Source of the DNA: Omphiscola glabra
Taxonomy: Eukaryota; Mollusca; Gastropoda; Lymnaeidae
Direction of reading: 5' to 3'
Assembly: GCA_964017045.1 (NCBI GenBank)
Contig: OZ024794.1
Span: forward strand, 23,231,359 to 23,295,358
Length of the DNA: 64,000 bases
Shown here piece by piece: positions 44,738 to 55,439 of this stretch (position 1 is the stretch's first letter; the number at the start of each line of letters is the position of its first letter). The notes beneath the pieces were generated by a model. The model was not told the DNA's origin. It saw nothing but the letters and a program-made list of their open reading frames with translations, and ran no database searches. The translations under genes were made by a program, and so were the position numbers.

Positions 44738-46147
44738 GATAGAAAGCCTATTTTTCAATGTTGCCTTTTAAAATATTGTTTGCTACATTTTAGTATCAAA
44801 ATTGTAATCTTTAAATTATCGACAAAAGTAGAATAATTTACTGTTTTAAACATCGAATGCTTACAACATCCCGGTTGAAGTGACTTACCTCGTTACCTAG
44901 GCATAAAAAATTAGATATGAGCTCACCCACCCATCCGTTCACTTAACCGTGAAGTAGACGAGGTCAACCACGATAATTTGAGCGACTGTGTCAACCCGCC
45001 TCCGTCGGCCCAGATTTCCAGCCATTCTCCAGGTGAACACCGCGCGAGAGAGTCTTAAAATGTCGCGTGTGTAAACAGACAGATTACACTGGACACAGAC
45101 AATAACAGGATGAATAAAGGTATTCATAAATCCATATCATGTCGAGCGTTGATACCCACCCGCCAAAACACACGCACAGATTTTAACGGGAAGTTGACGC
45201 TTCAAGCAGAATATTGTGATATCGGGTTGAAAAAGTTCACACAAAATACTACTCAAACAAAGCTAAATTTACATGTAATGGATCTAATTACATCTTCACT
45301 TTAAGTTGCCGATATAATTTTTACTAAGATTTACTGCAAGAAAATTTAAAGTTGTATTAATCATCAAATGGGCTTAAGGAACAGGCCTAGGACTGTAAAA
45401 AAAAGCATTTTCTCCATCAGATAAACAAATAGCCATAGATGATGTTGTTAGACAAAAGTCTCAAGTTTAGAAACATTTCGTATATTTTAAAAAGTTTTTT
45501 TATAAATCCTTTTTATGCATTTTTATTAGTTTATTTTATGTTAATATTTAAATGCCCCACCCGCTTTTGCACTGCAGATTTGTGTCACCAAATATTTCAG
45601 ATATTTGTGATATTTATATAATTGGCTGTGTATTAAATACATAAGTAAATAAATATGTATATAAATATATTATATATATATATATTATTTTATAAATTAG
45701 CCTTCCGAAGATTTTGCCCTAAATACACACAAGCGATTTAATATAAATGATTTTTTAAAAAATAACAACAGATTGAAGATTTTAACTAAAACTTGTAAAA
45801 TACTTTTCAGCTGTACTCGTTTTTTTGTCTCCAGATAATAATGTGGCAATTGATAGAAATAAATGTTCACATGAACTTTAATATCTTCATACGATGAACT
45901 CAGGATGAACTTTTGTTAGTTGACTCGGGTATCGTGTTTGGAACAGTCGTAAAATGTAATTTCCTACCATCAACAATAAGTAATTTAAACGAAGAACTTT
46001 TAGTAAAGAAATGGGATTTGATTACATCTAGTGTAATAGATCAACATTTCATTAGTTGAAACCGGAAGGCTTTAGATTTGCTTCAATTCGGAATTGTTGT
46101 TTTTGAAATGCATTTATAATCTTTATTAATATGTTAGCAATTTAAAA
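44738..46147. other. 1.4 kb AT-rich low-copy stretch
   Basis: (TA)n patch at 45661-45690. The 44930-45110 part is GC-richer, with a 62-codon minus-strand frame and no domain. No gene evidence. Confidence 0.4.
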
Positions 46148-46217
46148 CACTGCTGATGGCAAGGTACCAGGGATTGACGGTATTCCCCCGGAAATCCTAA
46201 AAAAATTGAAAAACTAT
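46148..46217 (+). pseudogene. LINE reverse transcriptase, N-terminal fragment
   Basis: Reads as TADGKVPGIDGIPPEILKKL, the conserved K.PG.DGIP.E segment at the start of the RT domain. It is cut off by the LTR inserted at 46218. The frame resumes after 46699. Confidence 0.8.
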
Positions 46218-46694
46218 TGTAATTTTACTGAATGTCATTGTGTATTCAGTATGTTATATAAAATACTTCATTTTTGCCCGTGGTCCTTTCCTTCTGTTAC
46301 CTCTGTCATCCTTAATTTTACTCACTCATCTCAAGAATTAAATAGGTCCGTTATATCACACAGTTCTATATTCACATAATTGATACAAATATAATTCTTG
46401 AATTAGTTAAATCCATGTAACAGATGAAGTTACATTGTAAAGAATATCACACACTTTTTATAACATTAAATTAAATTCACACTATAGCAAACAAATCTGG
46501 AACCTGGCGTCCTTCTTCGCCAACCGACTACTTTCGTCTCATCCTCAGAAACTTCTGAGTTCTCCCTCATCTACATAAAAAAGTTCCTGCTTTCTTCTCG
46601 TGATATTATATGATTACAATATTCCTACGCCATCGTGAATAGAAAATAAATAAAACTGTCATGTGACTGAGTACATTTAACTCGTTGTGTTACA
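46218..46694 (+). mobile_element. Solo LTR, copy 2 (477 bp), TSD ACTAT, inside the LINE
   Basis: Starts TGTAA and ends GTTACA, with ACTAT at 46213-46217 and 46695-46699. It shares many blocks with the LTR at 35636 (CATCCTTAATTTTACT, CACAGTTCTATATTCACATA, TCCATGTAACAGATGAAGTT, CATGTGACTGAGTA). The two copies differ by many substitutions and indels, so the family is old. Insertion into the LINE shows that it is younger than that LINE copy. Confidence 0.85.
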
Positions 46695-46699
46695 ACTAT

Positions 46700-46935
46700 A
46701 CTACTTCAGCCCTTACATAAACTCCTCTCTCTGTGTTGGGAAGCAGGTCACATTCCCTAGGACACGAGAGACGCCAACATCTTAACAATTACAAAAATGA
46801 AGGGGACCGAAGTGATTTAAATAACTACCCAGGAATTTCTCTCCTTGGCTTAGTTGGAAAGATATTTTCCCGTGTTGCCTTAAAACGATTACAGAGTCTG
46901 GCAAACTGCATCTAAATAAGTGTAGTGAACAGCAT
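46700..46935 (+). pseudogene. LINE reverse transcriptase, fingers region
   Basis: The frame gives NEGDRSDLNNYPGISLLGLV then GKIFSRVALKRLQSLANCI, the well-conserved K..GD..D..NYR.ISLL..V.KI..R segment. After LANCI a stop and frame change lead to EQHMHLYIAF. The block with the usual QCGFR...GRST motif, about 25 residues in related elements, is missing. Confidence 0.85.
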
Positions 46936-47393
46936 ATGCATCTTTATATTGCTTTCATAGATCTGACAAAGGCATTTGACATGGTAAGTCGTAGAGGCCT
47001 GTTTAATATCTTGCATACAATAGGTTTTCTCCCACGACTGCTCACAATCATACAGTCATTTCACAAAAAAAACAGGCACAGTTCAATACCCTTCAATAGC
47101 GCGATCTCTGAAGCATTCCCAGTCAGCAGTCGAGTAAAACAAGATTGTGTACTGGCACCAACGCTCTTCTCCATCTTCTTCTCGATGCTCCTTCAATTTG
47201 CTTTCAGAGAGTGTGAAGATGGAGTGTACATCCATACAAGATCTGATGGTAGGCTGTTCAATATCGCCCGCCTTCATGAAAAGACCAAGGTAAAAAAGGT
47301 AATAATGCGTGAACTCCTGTTTGCTGACCATGCCGCCTAATATTGCACACAGAAGTTCTTCAGCCGCTAGTTAATCGTCTATCACACGCTTGT
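46936..47393 (+). pseudogene. LINE reverse transcriptase, palm region, catalytic motif damaged
   Basis: Contains motif A (AFIDLTKAFD), then SSRVKQDCVLAPTLFSIFFS and ELLFADHAA. The last is the [FY]ADD catalytic box with the second Asp replaced by His, so it should be inactive. A 1-base frameshift follows and the sequence goes on as HTEVLQPLVNRLSHAC up to about 47393, where strand polarity flips. Confidence 0.88.
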
Positions 47394-47753
47394 AGACATA
47401 TTTGATGGAAGCTATTGAGTTTCTGCTCATGACTGGTATATGTGATCCACACGTCACTGCCACATTGGAATGTACTAAGCACACTTGCCTAATAGACACT
47501 TAGTTTTGTTTTATCGGTTAGATTGAGATTATTCCAGACCCGCTTATTCAGTTTCGACATAGTTGCTGCTGCTTTTGAGATCCCTGTGTTTATCTATTCA
47601 TTAACGGAGAAAGAACTAGAAATATAGGATCCAAGTTATGTGAAATGCTCAACAACCGACATATTTTGGCCTTCGGTGATTGAAGGGGGCGGTGCTTCGT
47701 GCATTAGGACATTTGTTTTCTGTACACTAATTGAAAGTCTAAACTCTTTTGCG
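47394..47753 (-). pseudogene. LINE segment lying inverted within the LINE
   Basis: On the minus strand this block encodes the part of the protein expected after the ...LSHAC segment: KEFRLSISVQKTNVL, then ISKAAATMSKLNKRVWNNLN and HEQKLNSFHQICL, with a few stops. Downstream of the block the plus strand resumes with ILRIRWQDEVLERAQICSIF, the expected continuation. The block is therefore in its correct place but turned round. Breakpoints are accurate to a few bases only. Confidence 0.82.
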
Positions 47754-48180
47754 TTGAATTTTACGCATTCGGTGGCAGGACGAGGTCTTGGAACGTGCAC
47801 AAATATGTAGCATATTCTCCGATCTTAGCAAGAGGTGCCTTCGCTGGTTAGGCCATGTAAGGCGAATGGAGGTAGGCCATTTCCAAAGAAGCTGCTGCAT
47901 GGAGAGTTGTCAGAAGGGACAAGACGTATTGGATGGCCACGCCTGAGATTTGTGGACGTTTTCAAAAGAAGCATACGTTCAGCTCACATTGAAATCAACG
48001 AATTGGGAGATCATTGCTGAACAACACAACCTTGTATGAAGCTGGCAAAAAGGCAGAAGATGCGCGAAAAGAAGTCCTTGCAAGAAAAAGAACAATATGG
48101 AAGGCCAAATCTAACCAGGGGTTAATATTTTCCTGCGAGAAATGCAGCCGGGTGAGCCATTCGTTTAAGTGTACATAGCT
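47754..48180 (+). pseudogene. LINE C-terminal region with Cys-rich end
   Basis: Reads RWQDEVLERA, then LRWLGHVRRME, KKLLHGELSEGTRRIGWPRL and, after a frameshift, a segment ending FSCEKCSRVSHSFKC. The Cys-x2-Cys...Cys end resembles the C-terminal zinc-finger-like tail of this LINE type. Stops and frameshifts make it non-functional. Confidence 0.82.
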
Positions 48181-48225
48181 ACCCCATCGTCTCGCGAAGA
48201 CGGAGGGATGCCATATATATATATA

Positions 48226-48560
48226 ATCTGTTAAACATTGCAAAAAAAGTTGATGCAGCAAATAAAATATTTAAAACGGAATAGCCACAAATTTAAAAAA
48301 AAAATTGTCATTGTCGTTTCAGACTAAATGAATGTTTAGTTAATAAATGGACACTTTTAAAAATAAATGTTGTATCTATAATCTTCAGTAAATTAAAATG
48401 AATAAATAATTCTATATTGACTATCAGCACCAATGAACTACCAAACCACGTCTCCAATCAGCTGTTCATTTTCACTTAAGGACGCTATGAAATTTTCACT
48501 ACTAAAACAACACAGTTTAAGTTCTCGCAAGTTATGATTAAATTGTTCATATATTACAAA
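48226..48560. other. AT-rich low-copy stretch
   Basis: Nothing recognisable. Confidence 0.4.
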
Positions 48561-48564
48561 CGCA

Positions 48565-48678
48565 AGACACACACACAACCACACAAACAAACACACACAC
48601 AACCACACAAACAAACACACACAACCACACAAACACACACACACAAAAACACACACACAAATACATACACACAAACAC
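48565..48678. repeat. (CA)n-rich low-complexity tract
   Basis: CACACAACCACACAAACAAA repeats. On the minus strand it gives Cys/Val-rich frames of 64-123 codons that look membrane-like, but are pure simple-sequence translation. Confidence 0.93.
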
Positions 48679-49332
48679 TTGCGCACACAAGAAAGGAACA
48701 TAGATGTTGAATGACGAGAGCGAGGCTCATTTCCATGAAAATACTCATCCATATTTACGAGGCGGCCGGATGCCCTGATCCCCACTTGATCATTCAAACC
48801 TCCGTCCACTCGGACGACGCTCTTGGCAACTCACTGCTTTCCATACAGCAATGAGTTTTCAAAAGGCAATAATACTCCCCCGGCGGTGCCGTTCTTCGGA
48901 AGGTTAAAATTCTACATGGAGCCTTTGGCGGCAATACCTTGTTGTTTTTGTGTTTTGTTTTTGTTTTGTTTTTAACATCGGACATTATCATTGGGTTGAT
49001 AGGAGGCTGTCATGGAGTGATTGGGACATGTTTTGGAATCTACGGACATTGGCGTTCTTTTTTATGTCATCAAATTACGCTTTTTATACATCGCAGCATG
49101 GGCATGGCCCATATTAGACGTTGTACTTTAACGTCAAGTGTGATCATGTCCATACGTTGCCCGAGAAGGATCTGGCTCAGGAGGACTCTTCACTGAAGAG
49201 GTAAGGGTTCTGTGAGGTTGGGGAAAAGCTGAATATTTTCAAGAACAAGTCTGTAAACGTTTGGGGTTGAGGGGCGGGGGGGGGGAGCAATTGGTCTGTT
49301 TTGTTTATTATCACAAGACGTCAGTACATACA
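48679..49332. other. Low-copy stretch, no gene seen
   Basis: Balanced composition. An 85-codon plus-strand frame (48939-49196) starts in a GTTTT repeat and has no recognised domain. Poly-G at 49276-49284. Confidence 0.35.
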
Positions 49333-49748
49333 GTTGACTACCATCTACCATTGACCACCATCTACCATTGACCACCATCTACCATTGACCACCAGCTACC
49401 ATTGACCACCATCTACGATTGACCACCAGCTACCATTGACCACCATCTACGATTGACCACCAGCTACCATCTACCATTGACCACCAGCCACCATTGACCA
49501 CCATCTACGATTGACCACCAGCTACCATTGACCACCATCTACGATTGACCACCATCTACGATTGACCACCAGCTACCATTGATCACCATCTACGATTGAC
49601 CACCAGCTATCATTGACCACCAGCTACCATTGACCACCATCTGCGATTGACTACCATAAACAATTGTCCACCATCTACCATTGACCACCATCTACAATTG
49701 ACCACCATCTACAATTGACCACCATCTACAATTGACTACCATCTACAA
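49333..49748. repeat. 17-bp minisatellite ACCATTGACCACCATCT, about 24 copies
   Basis: Units ACCATTGACCACCATCT, ACGATTGACCACCAGCT and ACAATTGACCACCATCT occur in blocks. The ACGATT and CAGCT forms alternate as 34-bp dimers through the middle. Confidence 0.94.
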
Positions 49749-50223
49749 ATAGTGTGTAAGAAATATATGATTAATTCTATCGGTACATTGCTTAGATCTA
49801 ACTTAAAGCAGGCACGAAGGTTCAATTTGAAGATACCCAAAGTGCATTTATTAATGTATTTTATTAGTATGTAGTAAATTTCCAGTTGGTATTAAAATTG
49901 TTGAATGTCAGCGATGGCTTGATTTTTTGTTTTGTTGTTAAGATGGTATATAAAGAAGCTGGGATCTGGTAATCACAGATACAATGTGGAAAGAAGTTGG
50001 TAATCACATTCATTTTAGTCTCGACATATATTAGCTAGACTCTGACCTATCGAGAAATAGTGGTAAACTAAATATAAATATTTTTTTTGCCTGTAGATAA
50101 AACAGATTATTTGCCAGCTGTAAATTCGCAACCTAAACAGCAATGGCGTATTTAATATGTTGAGCCTGAAATCGCACCTTAATACTACAACTTTGCTTTC
50201 TGTTTTCATGTCTAGTAAACTAC
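49749..50223. other. AT-rich low-copy stretch
   Basis: Nothing recognisable. Confidence 0.4.
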
Positions 50224-50398
50224 TGCCCTAAAAGTAACATCTAACATCAACTGCCCTAAGTACCATCTAACATCAACTGCCCTAAGTAACATCTAACATC
50301 AACTGCCCTAAGTAACATCTAACATCAACTGCCCTAAGTAACATCTAGCATCAACTGCGCTAAGTAACATCTAACATCAACTGCGCTAAGTAACATAA
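50224..50398. repeat. 26-bp minisatellite, about 6.7 copies
   Basis: Unit CTGCCCTAAGTAACATCTAA then CATCAA. Confidence 0.95.
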
Positions 50399-50660
50399 CA
50401 TGCTGTATTTAAATTTAAGTGCACATGAATGAGAACCGTTGAGATAACAGTGCGTGGGCGCGACGGGTCCCATTTATAACGACCCTCATTATGTGGTCAA
50501 TCAAGCTGTCAGACTTTGTTATGTTTTACAATATGAAATAATTGGTGTCGATAACTCCATTGCCAGATTTGGGAGACCCGACGGCGGCATCGTATACGCG
50601 ATGTTGTTTTGGAGGCATGGGCGAGAGAGGATTAAAAATATAAGAGAAAAACACTGAAAT

Positions 50661-50831
50661 GAAAACATGCCAGTTTGGCAGCTGGGTTGGGCCCCAGACT
50701 CAATGAATACACGCCAGTTTGACAGGTTGTTGGGCCCCAGACTCGATGAATACACGCCAGTTTGACGGGTTGGTGGGCCCCAGACTCAATGAATACACGC
50801 CAGCTGGACAGGTTGGTGGGCCCCAGACTCA
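50661..50831. repeat. 42-bp minisatellite, about 4 copies
   Basis: Unit TGAATACACGCCAGTTTGAC then AGGTTGGTGGGCCCCAGACTCA. Open frames on both strands across it are artefacts of the 14-codon period. Confidence 0.94.
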
Positions 50832-51092
50832 AACGTCACACGTTAACAGAAGTCAAATTGAACAGCTATTTAAACCTGTGGTGCCGAGGTGGGATGATGT
50901 TCTGAAACTTTGTTGCCGTGACCAAGACTTTGTCTCCGCATAAAGCTAGGATTTTTTAATCCTGATATTACAGTACGCAACAGAATGAGGCTAAAATTAA
51001 ATGTTACTCATTTGATTTGGGAAGGTATGCAAGACTTGGGCCATAGTTATTTAAAAAATTCGTTCAAACATTCGAATAGATATAATGTCAAG
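50832..51092. other. Spacer between arrays
   Basis: No feature recognised. Confidence 0.4.
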
Positions 51093-51642
51093 GCCAGATC
51101 GCGTGTGTTTTTTCTGTGTTTGTTTGGATGATGTTAAGGGAGCGATCGTGGGTTTTTTCTGTGTGTTTTGATGATGATAAGGGAGCGATCATAAGTTTTT
51201 TCTGTGTCTGATTTGATGATGATAAGGGAGCGATCATGAGTTTTTTCTGTGTCTGTTTTGATGATGATAAGGGAGCGATCATGAGTTTTTTCTGTGTCTG
51301 TTTTGATGATGATAAGGTAGCGATCATGAGTTTTTTCTGTGTCTGCTTTGATGATTACAAGGGAGCGATCGTGAGGTTTTTCTTGTTTGTTTTGATGATG
51401 ATGAGGTAGCGATCATGAGTTTTTTCTGTGTCTGTTTTGATGATGATAAGGGAGCGACCGTGAGGTTTTTCTGTGTCTGTTTTGATGATGATAAGGGAGC
51501 GATCATGAGTTTTTTCTGTGTCTGTTTCGATGATGATAAGGGAGCGATCGTGAGTTTTTTCTGTGTCTGTTTTGATAATGTTAAGTGAGCGATCGTGGGT
51601 TTTTTCTGTGTCTGTTTTGATGTTGATAGGGGAGCGATCGAA
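51093..51642. repeat. 45-bp minisatellite, about 12 copies
   Basis: Unit TTTGATGATGATAAGGGAGC then GATCATGAGTTTTTTCTGTG and TCTGT. As 45 is divisible by three, minus-strand frames of 79-121 codons with a 15-residue repeat (KKLMIAPLSSSKQTQ) are open. Frame changes in some units and no start context argue against a protein. Confidence 0.95.
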
Positions 51643-51946
51643 GGGGTTTTCCCCCTCCCCAGTATACCCCATGAGTTTTTCTCAGTCACGTGGTGAGTTG
51701 CCGGGAAAACCCCCGTGAGGAGTGGAGTGTGTGAAAAAGAGTGTTGAGCAGACAGTAAAGAGGGCAGTGGACAGTGTGTTTGATTTTAGTTTTGTTGAGA
51801 GAGTGAATTTCTCTGTGGATGTAGGAGTAGGAGTGATCTTTTAAGTGTATATAATAATTTTTGTTGTTTCTTATGCATTTCAACCCACATGCATACAAAG
51901 GATTAAATATATTTATATGAACCGTTTCACTGCTTTGTGTTATCTG
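51643..51946. other. Possible LTR-like end segment, unproven
   Basis: G/T-rich segment with TATATAA-like and ATTAAATATATTTATATG stretches just before GTTATCTGATTCAACACATC. The style recalls the R/U5 part of an LTR, but I find no second copy, no TG...CA boundary and no primer-binding site. Confidence 0.2.
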
Positions 51947-52072
51947 ATTCAACACATCAGTCCTTTAGGGGCTAGAAGAAAATTACAACACATCAGCCCT
52001 TAAGGGGCTAGAAGAATATTACAACACATCCGATCTTTAGGGGCTAGAAGAATATTACAATACATCAGCTCT
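51947..52072. repeat. 38-bp minisatellite, about 3.4 copies
   Basis: Unit CAACACATCAGCCCTTAAGG then GGCTAGAAGAATATTA. Each good unit holds the palindromic AGCCCTTAAGGGGCT core. Confidence 0.88.
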
Positions 52073-52459
52073 GCAGGGAGCTGGCAGGACAGGTGTTTTG
52101 ACTCTGAAATTTGTCTGTGGCTGTTGCGCAGGGGACCTAAACTCTAGACAACGTCACATATAATAATAACTTACAATTTCAAGGCGGCAATAATTGCGTT
52201 CTTCAAAGTTGTCTGAACAAAATAGTCATTTCAATACAAATTCAGAAAGCAAAAATTTCAAAAGGAACATGAGCCAGACATGGAAACGCGCTGATTGAGA
52301 ACTCTTTCAGAACTAACCGAAATCGTGGTCAAATTAAATTGACACTTTTTAGTTTTCAATGTTTTTAAAAAAAAAATGTATACATTAAATTTTATGAATA
52401 AATTTGTTTTTTTCACATTGTCTTTGTTGCTAACATCCCATTCTCGTACCATGGGTATT
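52073..52459. other. Low-copy stretch, no gene seen
   Basis: Nothing recognisable. Confidence 0.4.
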
Positions 52460-52978
52460 TTAAGATCATAGATGTACAGTTAAGATTATATATGTACAGT
52501 TAAGATTATAGATGTACAGTTAAGATTACATATGTACAGTTAAGATTATAGATGTACAGTTAAGAGTATAGATGTACAGTTAAGATTATAGATGTACAGT
52601 TAAGATTACAGATGTAAAATTAAGATTATAGGTGGACAGTTAATATTATAGATGTACAGTTAAGATTACAGATATTAAAATTAAGATTATATATGTACAA
52701 TTAAGATTATAGATGTAAAGATAAGATTATAGATGTACAGTTAAGATTATAGATGTACAGTTAAGATTATAGATGTACAGTTAAGATTATAGATGTACAG
52801 TTAAGATTACATATGTACAGTTAAGATTATAGATGTACAGTTAAGATTATAGATGTACAGTTAAGATTATAGATGTACAGTTAAGATTATAGATGTACAG
52901 TTAAGATTTTAAATAAACAGCTAAGATTATAAATGTACAGTTAAGATTACAGATGTAAAATTAAGATTATAGCTGTGC
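52460..52978. repeat. 20-bp minisatellite GATGTACAGTTAAGATTATA, about 26 copies
   Basis: Units differ at ATAGAT, ACATAT or ACAGAT and CAGTTA or AAATTA. A few units have 1-2 bp indels. The array has no coding capacity. Confidence 0.96.
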
Positions 52979-53111
52979 AAAAGCTGTTAATTTGTAGGTT
53001 TGTACTTTTAAAAACCCGACCCTTTCTTAAGCAAAGATGAAGACCCCCAAGGCCCTTAGACATTTGCACCCCACTTTTCGAAAAATGATATATTTCTTAG
53101 TGTCATATCAG

Positions 53112-53273
53112 CAGTGGCGTAGCTAGGGTTGCTGTGCCCGTGGTAGGTCAAGCTTTTTGCTCTTCAGCGAAAAAAATATCGGCAGTTGGCTTAAATGCCT
53201 CCCCTTACTATAAAGAAAACAAGAGCCACCCGGGGCGGAACACCCCCACCGCAAACCCCTTCTTGCGCCACTA
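53112..53273 (+). mobile_element. hAT-type MITE, copy 4 (162 bp, perfect 8-bp TSD)
   Basis: Begins CAGTGGCGTAGCTAG and ends TTGCGCCACTA. It is flanked by identical CATATCAG at 53104-53111 and 53274-53281. The terminal inverted repeat is shorter and the interior differs from the copies at 6841 and 15799, so it is a subfamily that shares ends. Non-autonomous. Confidence 0.88.
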
Positions 53274-53281
53274 CATATCAG

Positions 53282-54349
53282 TTACCGGCACTTCGAGTTT
53301 AAATAAACTTTTTGTAAACTACGATGGCCAGGTCCAGAAAAAGCGGCGCTTGAAAATTAAAAGAAAATGGTTTGGGGGGGGGGGGGGGGGTTGTGGAGGG
53401 GTTTCGGGAGGGTCTTTAGCCTCTTCCCGGAAATGTTTGATTCAAAATATAGATAATTATTTTGTCGCATACCTGAACTTAGTTTTTAAACCATAAAAAT
53501 TATGCTCTGGGATTAATCAATTACATTTATTGTCGTAACATTTAACCGATAATTCCCATCACCACCCCCACAGTAACATCTGTAAAAAAAAAAAGGATTT
53601 GGCAAATGGTGGATACCGCCCCTCCCCTCCTTGTCATGTTAGGGATGTATGCCTATTTACGATTATTTCCGATTTTGTCACGCCTTACCCCCCCCCCCTT
53701 TTTTTTCCCAGACCGTTTCTAGGGCGGCATATGAGAAGGCTGCGTGACTGTGCTCAAACAAAACCGTGTCTTTCGGTAACCAATAAATAGTAAATATAAA
53801 TTGTAATATCAAAAAGGATCTTTCTAAAATCATTATTGAGAAATATTAGATTTTTTTTTCGCATATTCTGTTCGCTTATTCGTGGACACTATTAGTTGAC
53901 CATTTACTTTTTAATTCTATTTACCCAAGCTATCCTCAAAAGGAGACAGCCTTGCTCAAAGCTATGCCCTCAATGATTTCCGTCTGAAAATTTAAAATTC
54001 TTTCACGATTAGATCAATTTTTTTTTTAAAAAAGGTTGTTTTTTTCGTGGGTTCTTAAATTCTGCGGGGTCCCTAGAAGACAGGTGCCTCCTTTGTGTAT
54101 AGTTTAATCTGGCAGTTATCGTAGTAAAAAAAATATTGTATCCTGAGCAGGTGCAATACATTGTAAATATCTGTTAAAATATTGTATTTCATCTAGACTA
54201 GAAGACTTACATACGTGGTGTCAGGCAATAGTTGTACCTTTTATGTAATCGAAATCGTAATTTTGTTACATATTTCACAATTCTGCCACTAACACTAATC
54301 CATTTTTTTCTTGTTCCAACATATTTTCGTCCCCACTTGATGTCTCAAG
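53282..54349. other. 1.1 kb low-copy stretch with poly-G/C runs
   Basis: Poly-G at 53376-53390 and poly-C/poly-T at 53689-53707. No gene evidence. Confidence 0.4.
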
Positions 54350-54870
54350 GCGCAAACTAATTGATAGCCGTTGGGCTGCCCATCACTTATCGAGTACAAG
54401 ACCCGAAGGCAGCAGTTGTTGAGCCTCTGGGAACCCACCGGCTGGGCAATCACGTGAGTTCTAAATACATCAGCGCGCTCTCAGCCCAACTGTGTAATGT
54501 GTTTTATTGAGGCCGCTCAGCCATCTTACAGAGAGAGAATTGCAATAAATATACCGAGGAATGTGGCCAACGCCGCACGGGAGTGGACTCGATCAAACAG
54601 AGCGAAGCATCGCCGGACAGTTCATCAGACTGGTAGAAGAATGGACGAGAGGGTTAAGTGCTCATAAGGTGACCTCTCAAGGTTTCACACTTGACCCTCA
54701 AAGGTCACGGCTCAAGCGAGTGGACATTGTTAGAATGTGACCGGGCTATCTAATAAGCCCATTGGTTGTTGGCAAAATATCAGGATTCAGATGTCACGAC
54801 TGTTATCTGCTCTGTCACAGGGCTGACAGCAAACTTTTCATCTCAGACATGAGGGATATTGATTTATTTT
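54350..54870. promoter_or_regulatory. Low-repeat island with nuclear-receptor-like half-sites
   Basis: Balanced, complex sequence of about 500 bp in an AT-rich setting. AGGTGACCT (54667-54675) is an inverted pair of half-sites, and TGACCC/AAAGGTCA (54692-54707) is an everted pair of AGGTCA-type half-sites. No frame or repeat explains the block. Function is inference. Confidence 0.22.
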
Positions 54871-55155
54871 GCAATGTCTCCTCCAACGTTAAGTAAACAA
54901 GTAGCTAATTAAAAATGAGTTTAATACTGTGTCATCACAAGTGTCACAATGGGTGATTTTCATAGCCATTTGTTGTTTCCGAAATGTCAGTTGTATTGAT
55001 TTATTGCAAAGTCCATTGAGAATATGTTGGGAATATAATTTGACTTTTGAAGACATTCGGAACATCTAAATTAAATACGTTTTCTTTATCCACCATGATT
55101 TTATAATGTTTCTTGTTATTATTCACCAGATAAATAAGATTGGATAGAATTTTTA
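54871..55155. other. AT-rich spacer
   Basis: Nothing recognised. Confidence 0.4.
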
Positions 55156-55268
55156 AAGGCCAAGACCAGAGTTGAAAATACATTTGTGTTTATATTAAGA
55201 CCAGAGTTGAACACACATTTGTGTTTATATTAAGACCAGAGTTGAACACACATTTGTGTTTATATTAA
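55156..55268. repeat. 35-bp minisatellite, 3 copies
   Basis: Unit AAGACCAGAGTTGAACACAC then ATTTGTGTTTATATT. The first copy is slightly diverged. Confidence 0.93.
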
Positions 55269-55279
55269 ATCCTTGATAT

Positions 55280-55415
55280 TTACTTCGCTGTTGTTCACGG
55301 CTGGCAAAATCTTCGGACGGCTAATGGACCCACTATCGAGCTGAATCTTGGGCACATAGTCTCGTTGCCGATGACAACACATTCTGTCGAATTTTCAAAC
55401 CAATCCCTCACCCCC
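55280..55415 (+). repeat. Dispersed repeat B, copy 3
   Basis: GGCTGGCAAAATCTTCGGAC, TAATGGACCCACTATCGAGC and GTTGCCGATGACAACACATT align in order with the 10971 copy and with the minus strand near 21770-21930. Confidence 0.72.
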
Positions 55416-55439
55416 CCAAAAAAAAATCAGTTTTTCCTG

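Larger units (their letters stand above)
46148..48225 (+). mobile_element. 5'-truncated, rearranged non-LTR retrotransposon
   Basis: Reverse transcriptase and C-terminal sequences of one LINE copy run from about 46148 (DGKVPGIDGIPPEILKKL) to a 3' end with GAAGACGGAGGGATGCC and (AT)n near 48200-48222. The copy is broken in four ways: 5' truncation, a solo LTR at 46218-46694, an internal loss near 46915, and an inverted block at about 47394-47753. The frames are also shifted. The endonuclease domain is absent. The clade was not assigned; the RT style (PTLFS, KAFD) is of the common invertebrate endonuclease-RT type. Confidence 0.9.

Noticed and set aside
46936..47340. Functional reverse transcriptase gene
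   Set aside because: The catalytic box reads FADH in place of FADD, the frame shifts right after it, and the next segment is inverted.
48438..48809. A Cys/Val-rich membrane-like protein on the minus strand
   Set aside because: Its hydrophobic core is the translation of a (CA)n tract.
51324..51689. A 121-residue minus-strand repeat protein
   Set aside because: Pure translation of the 45-bp minisatellite. Neighbouring units shift frame.
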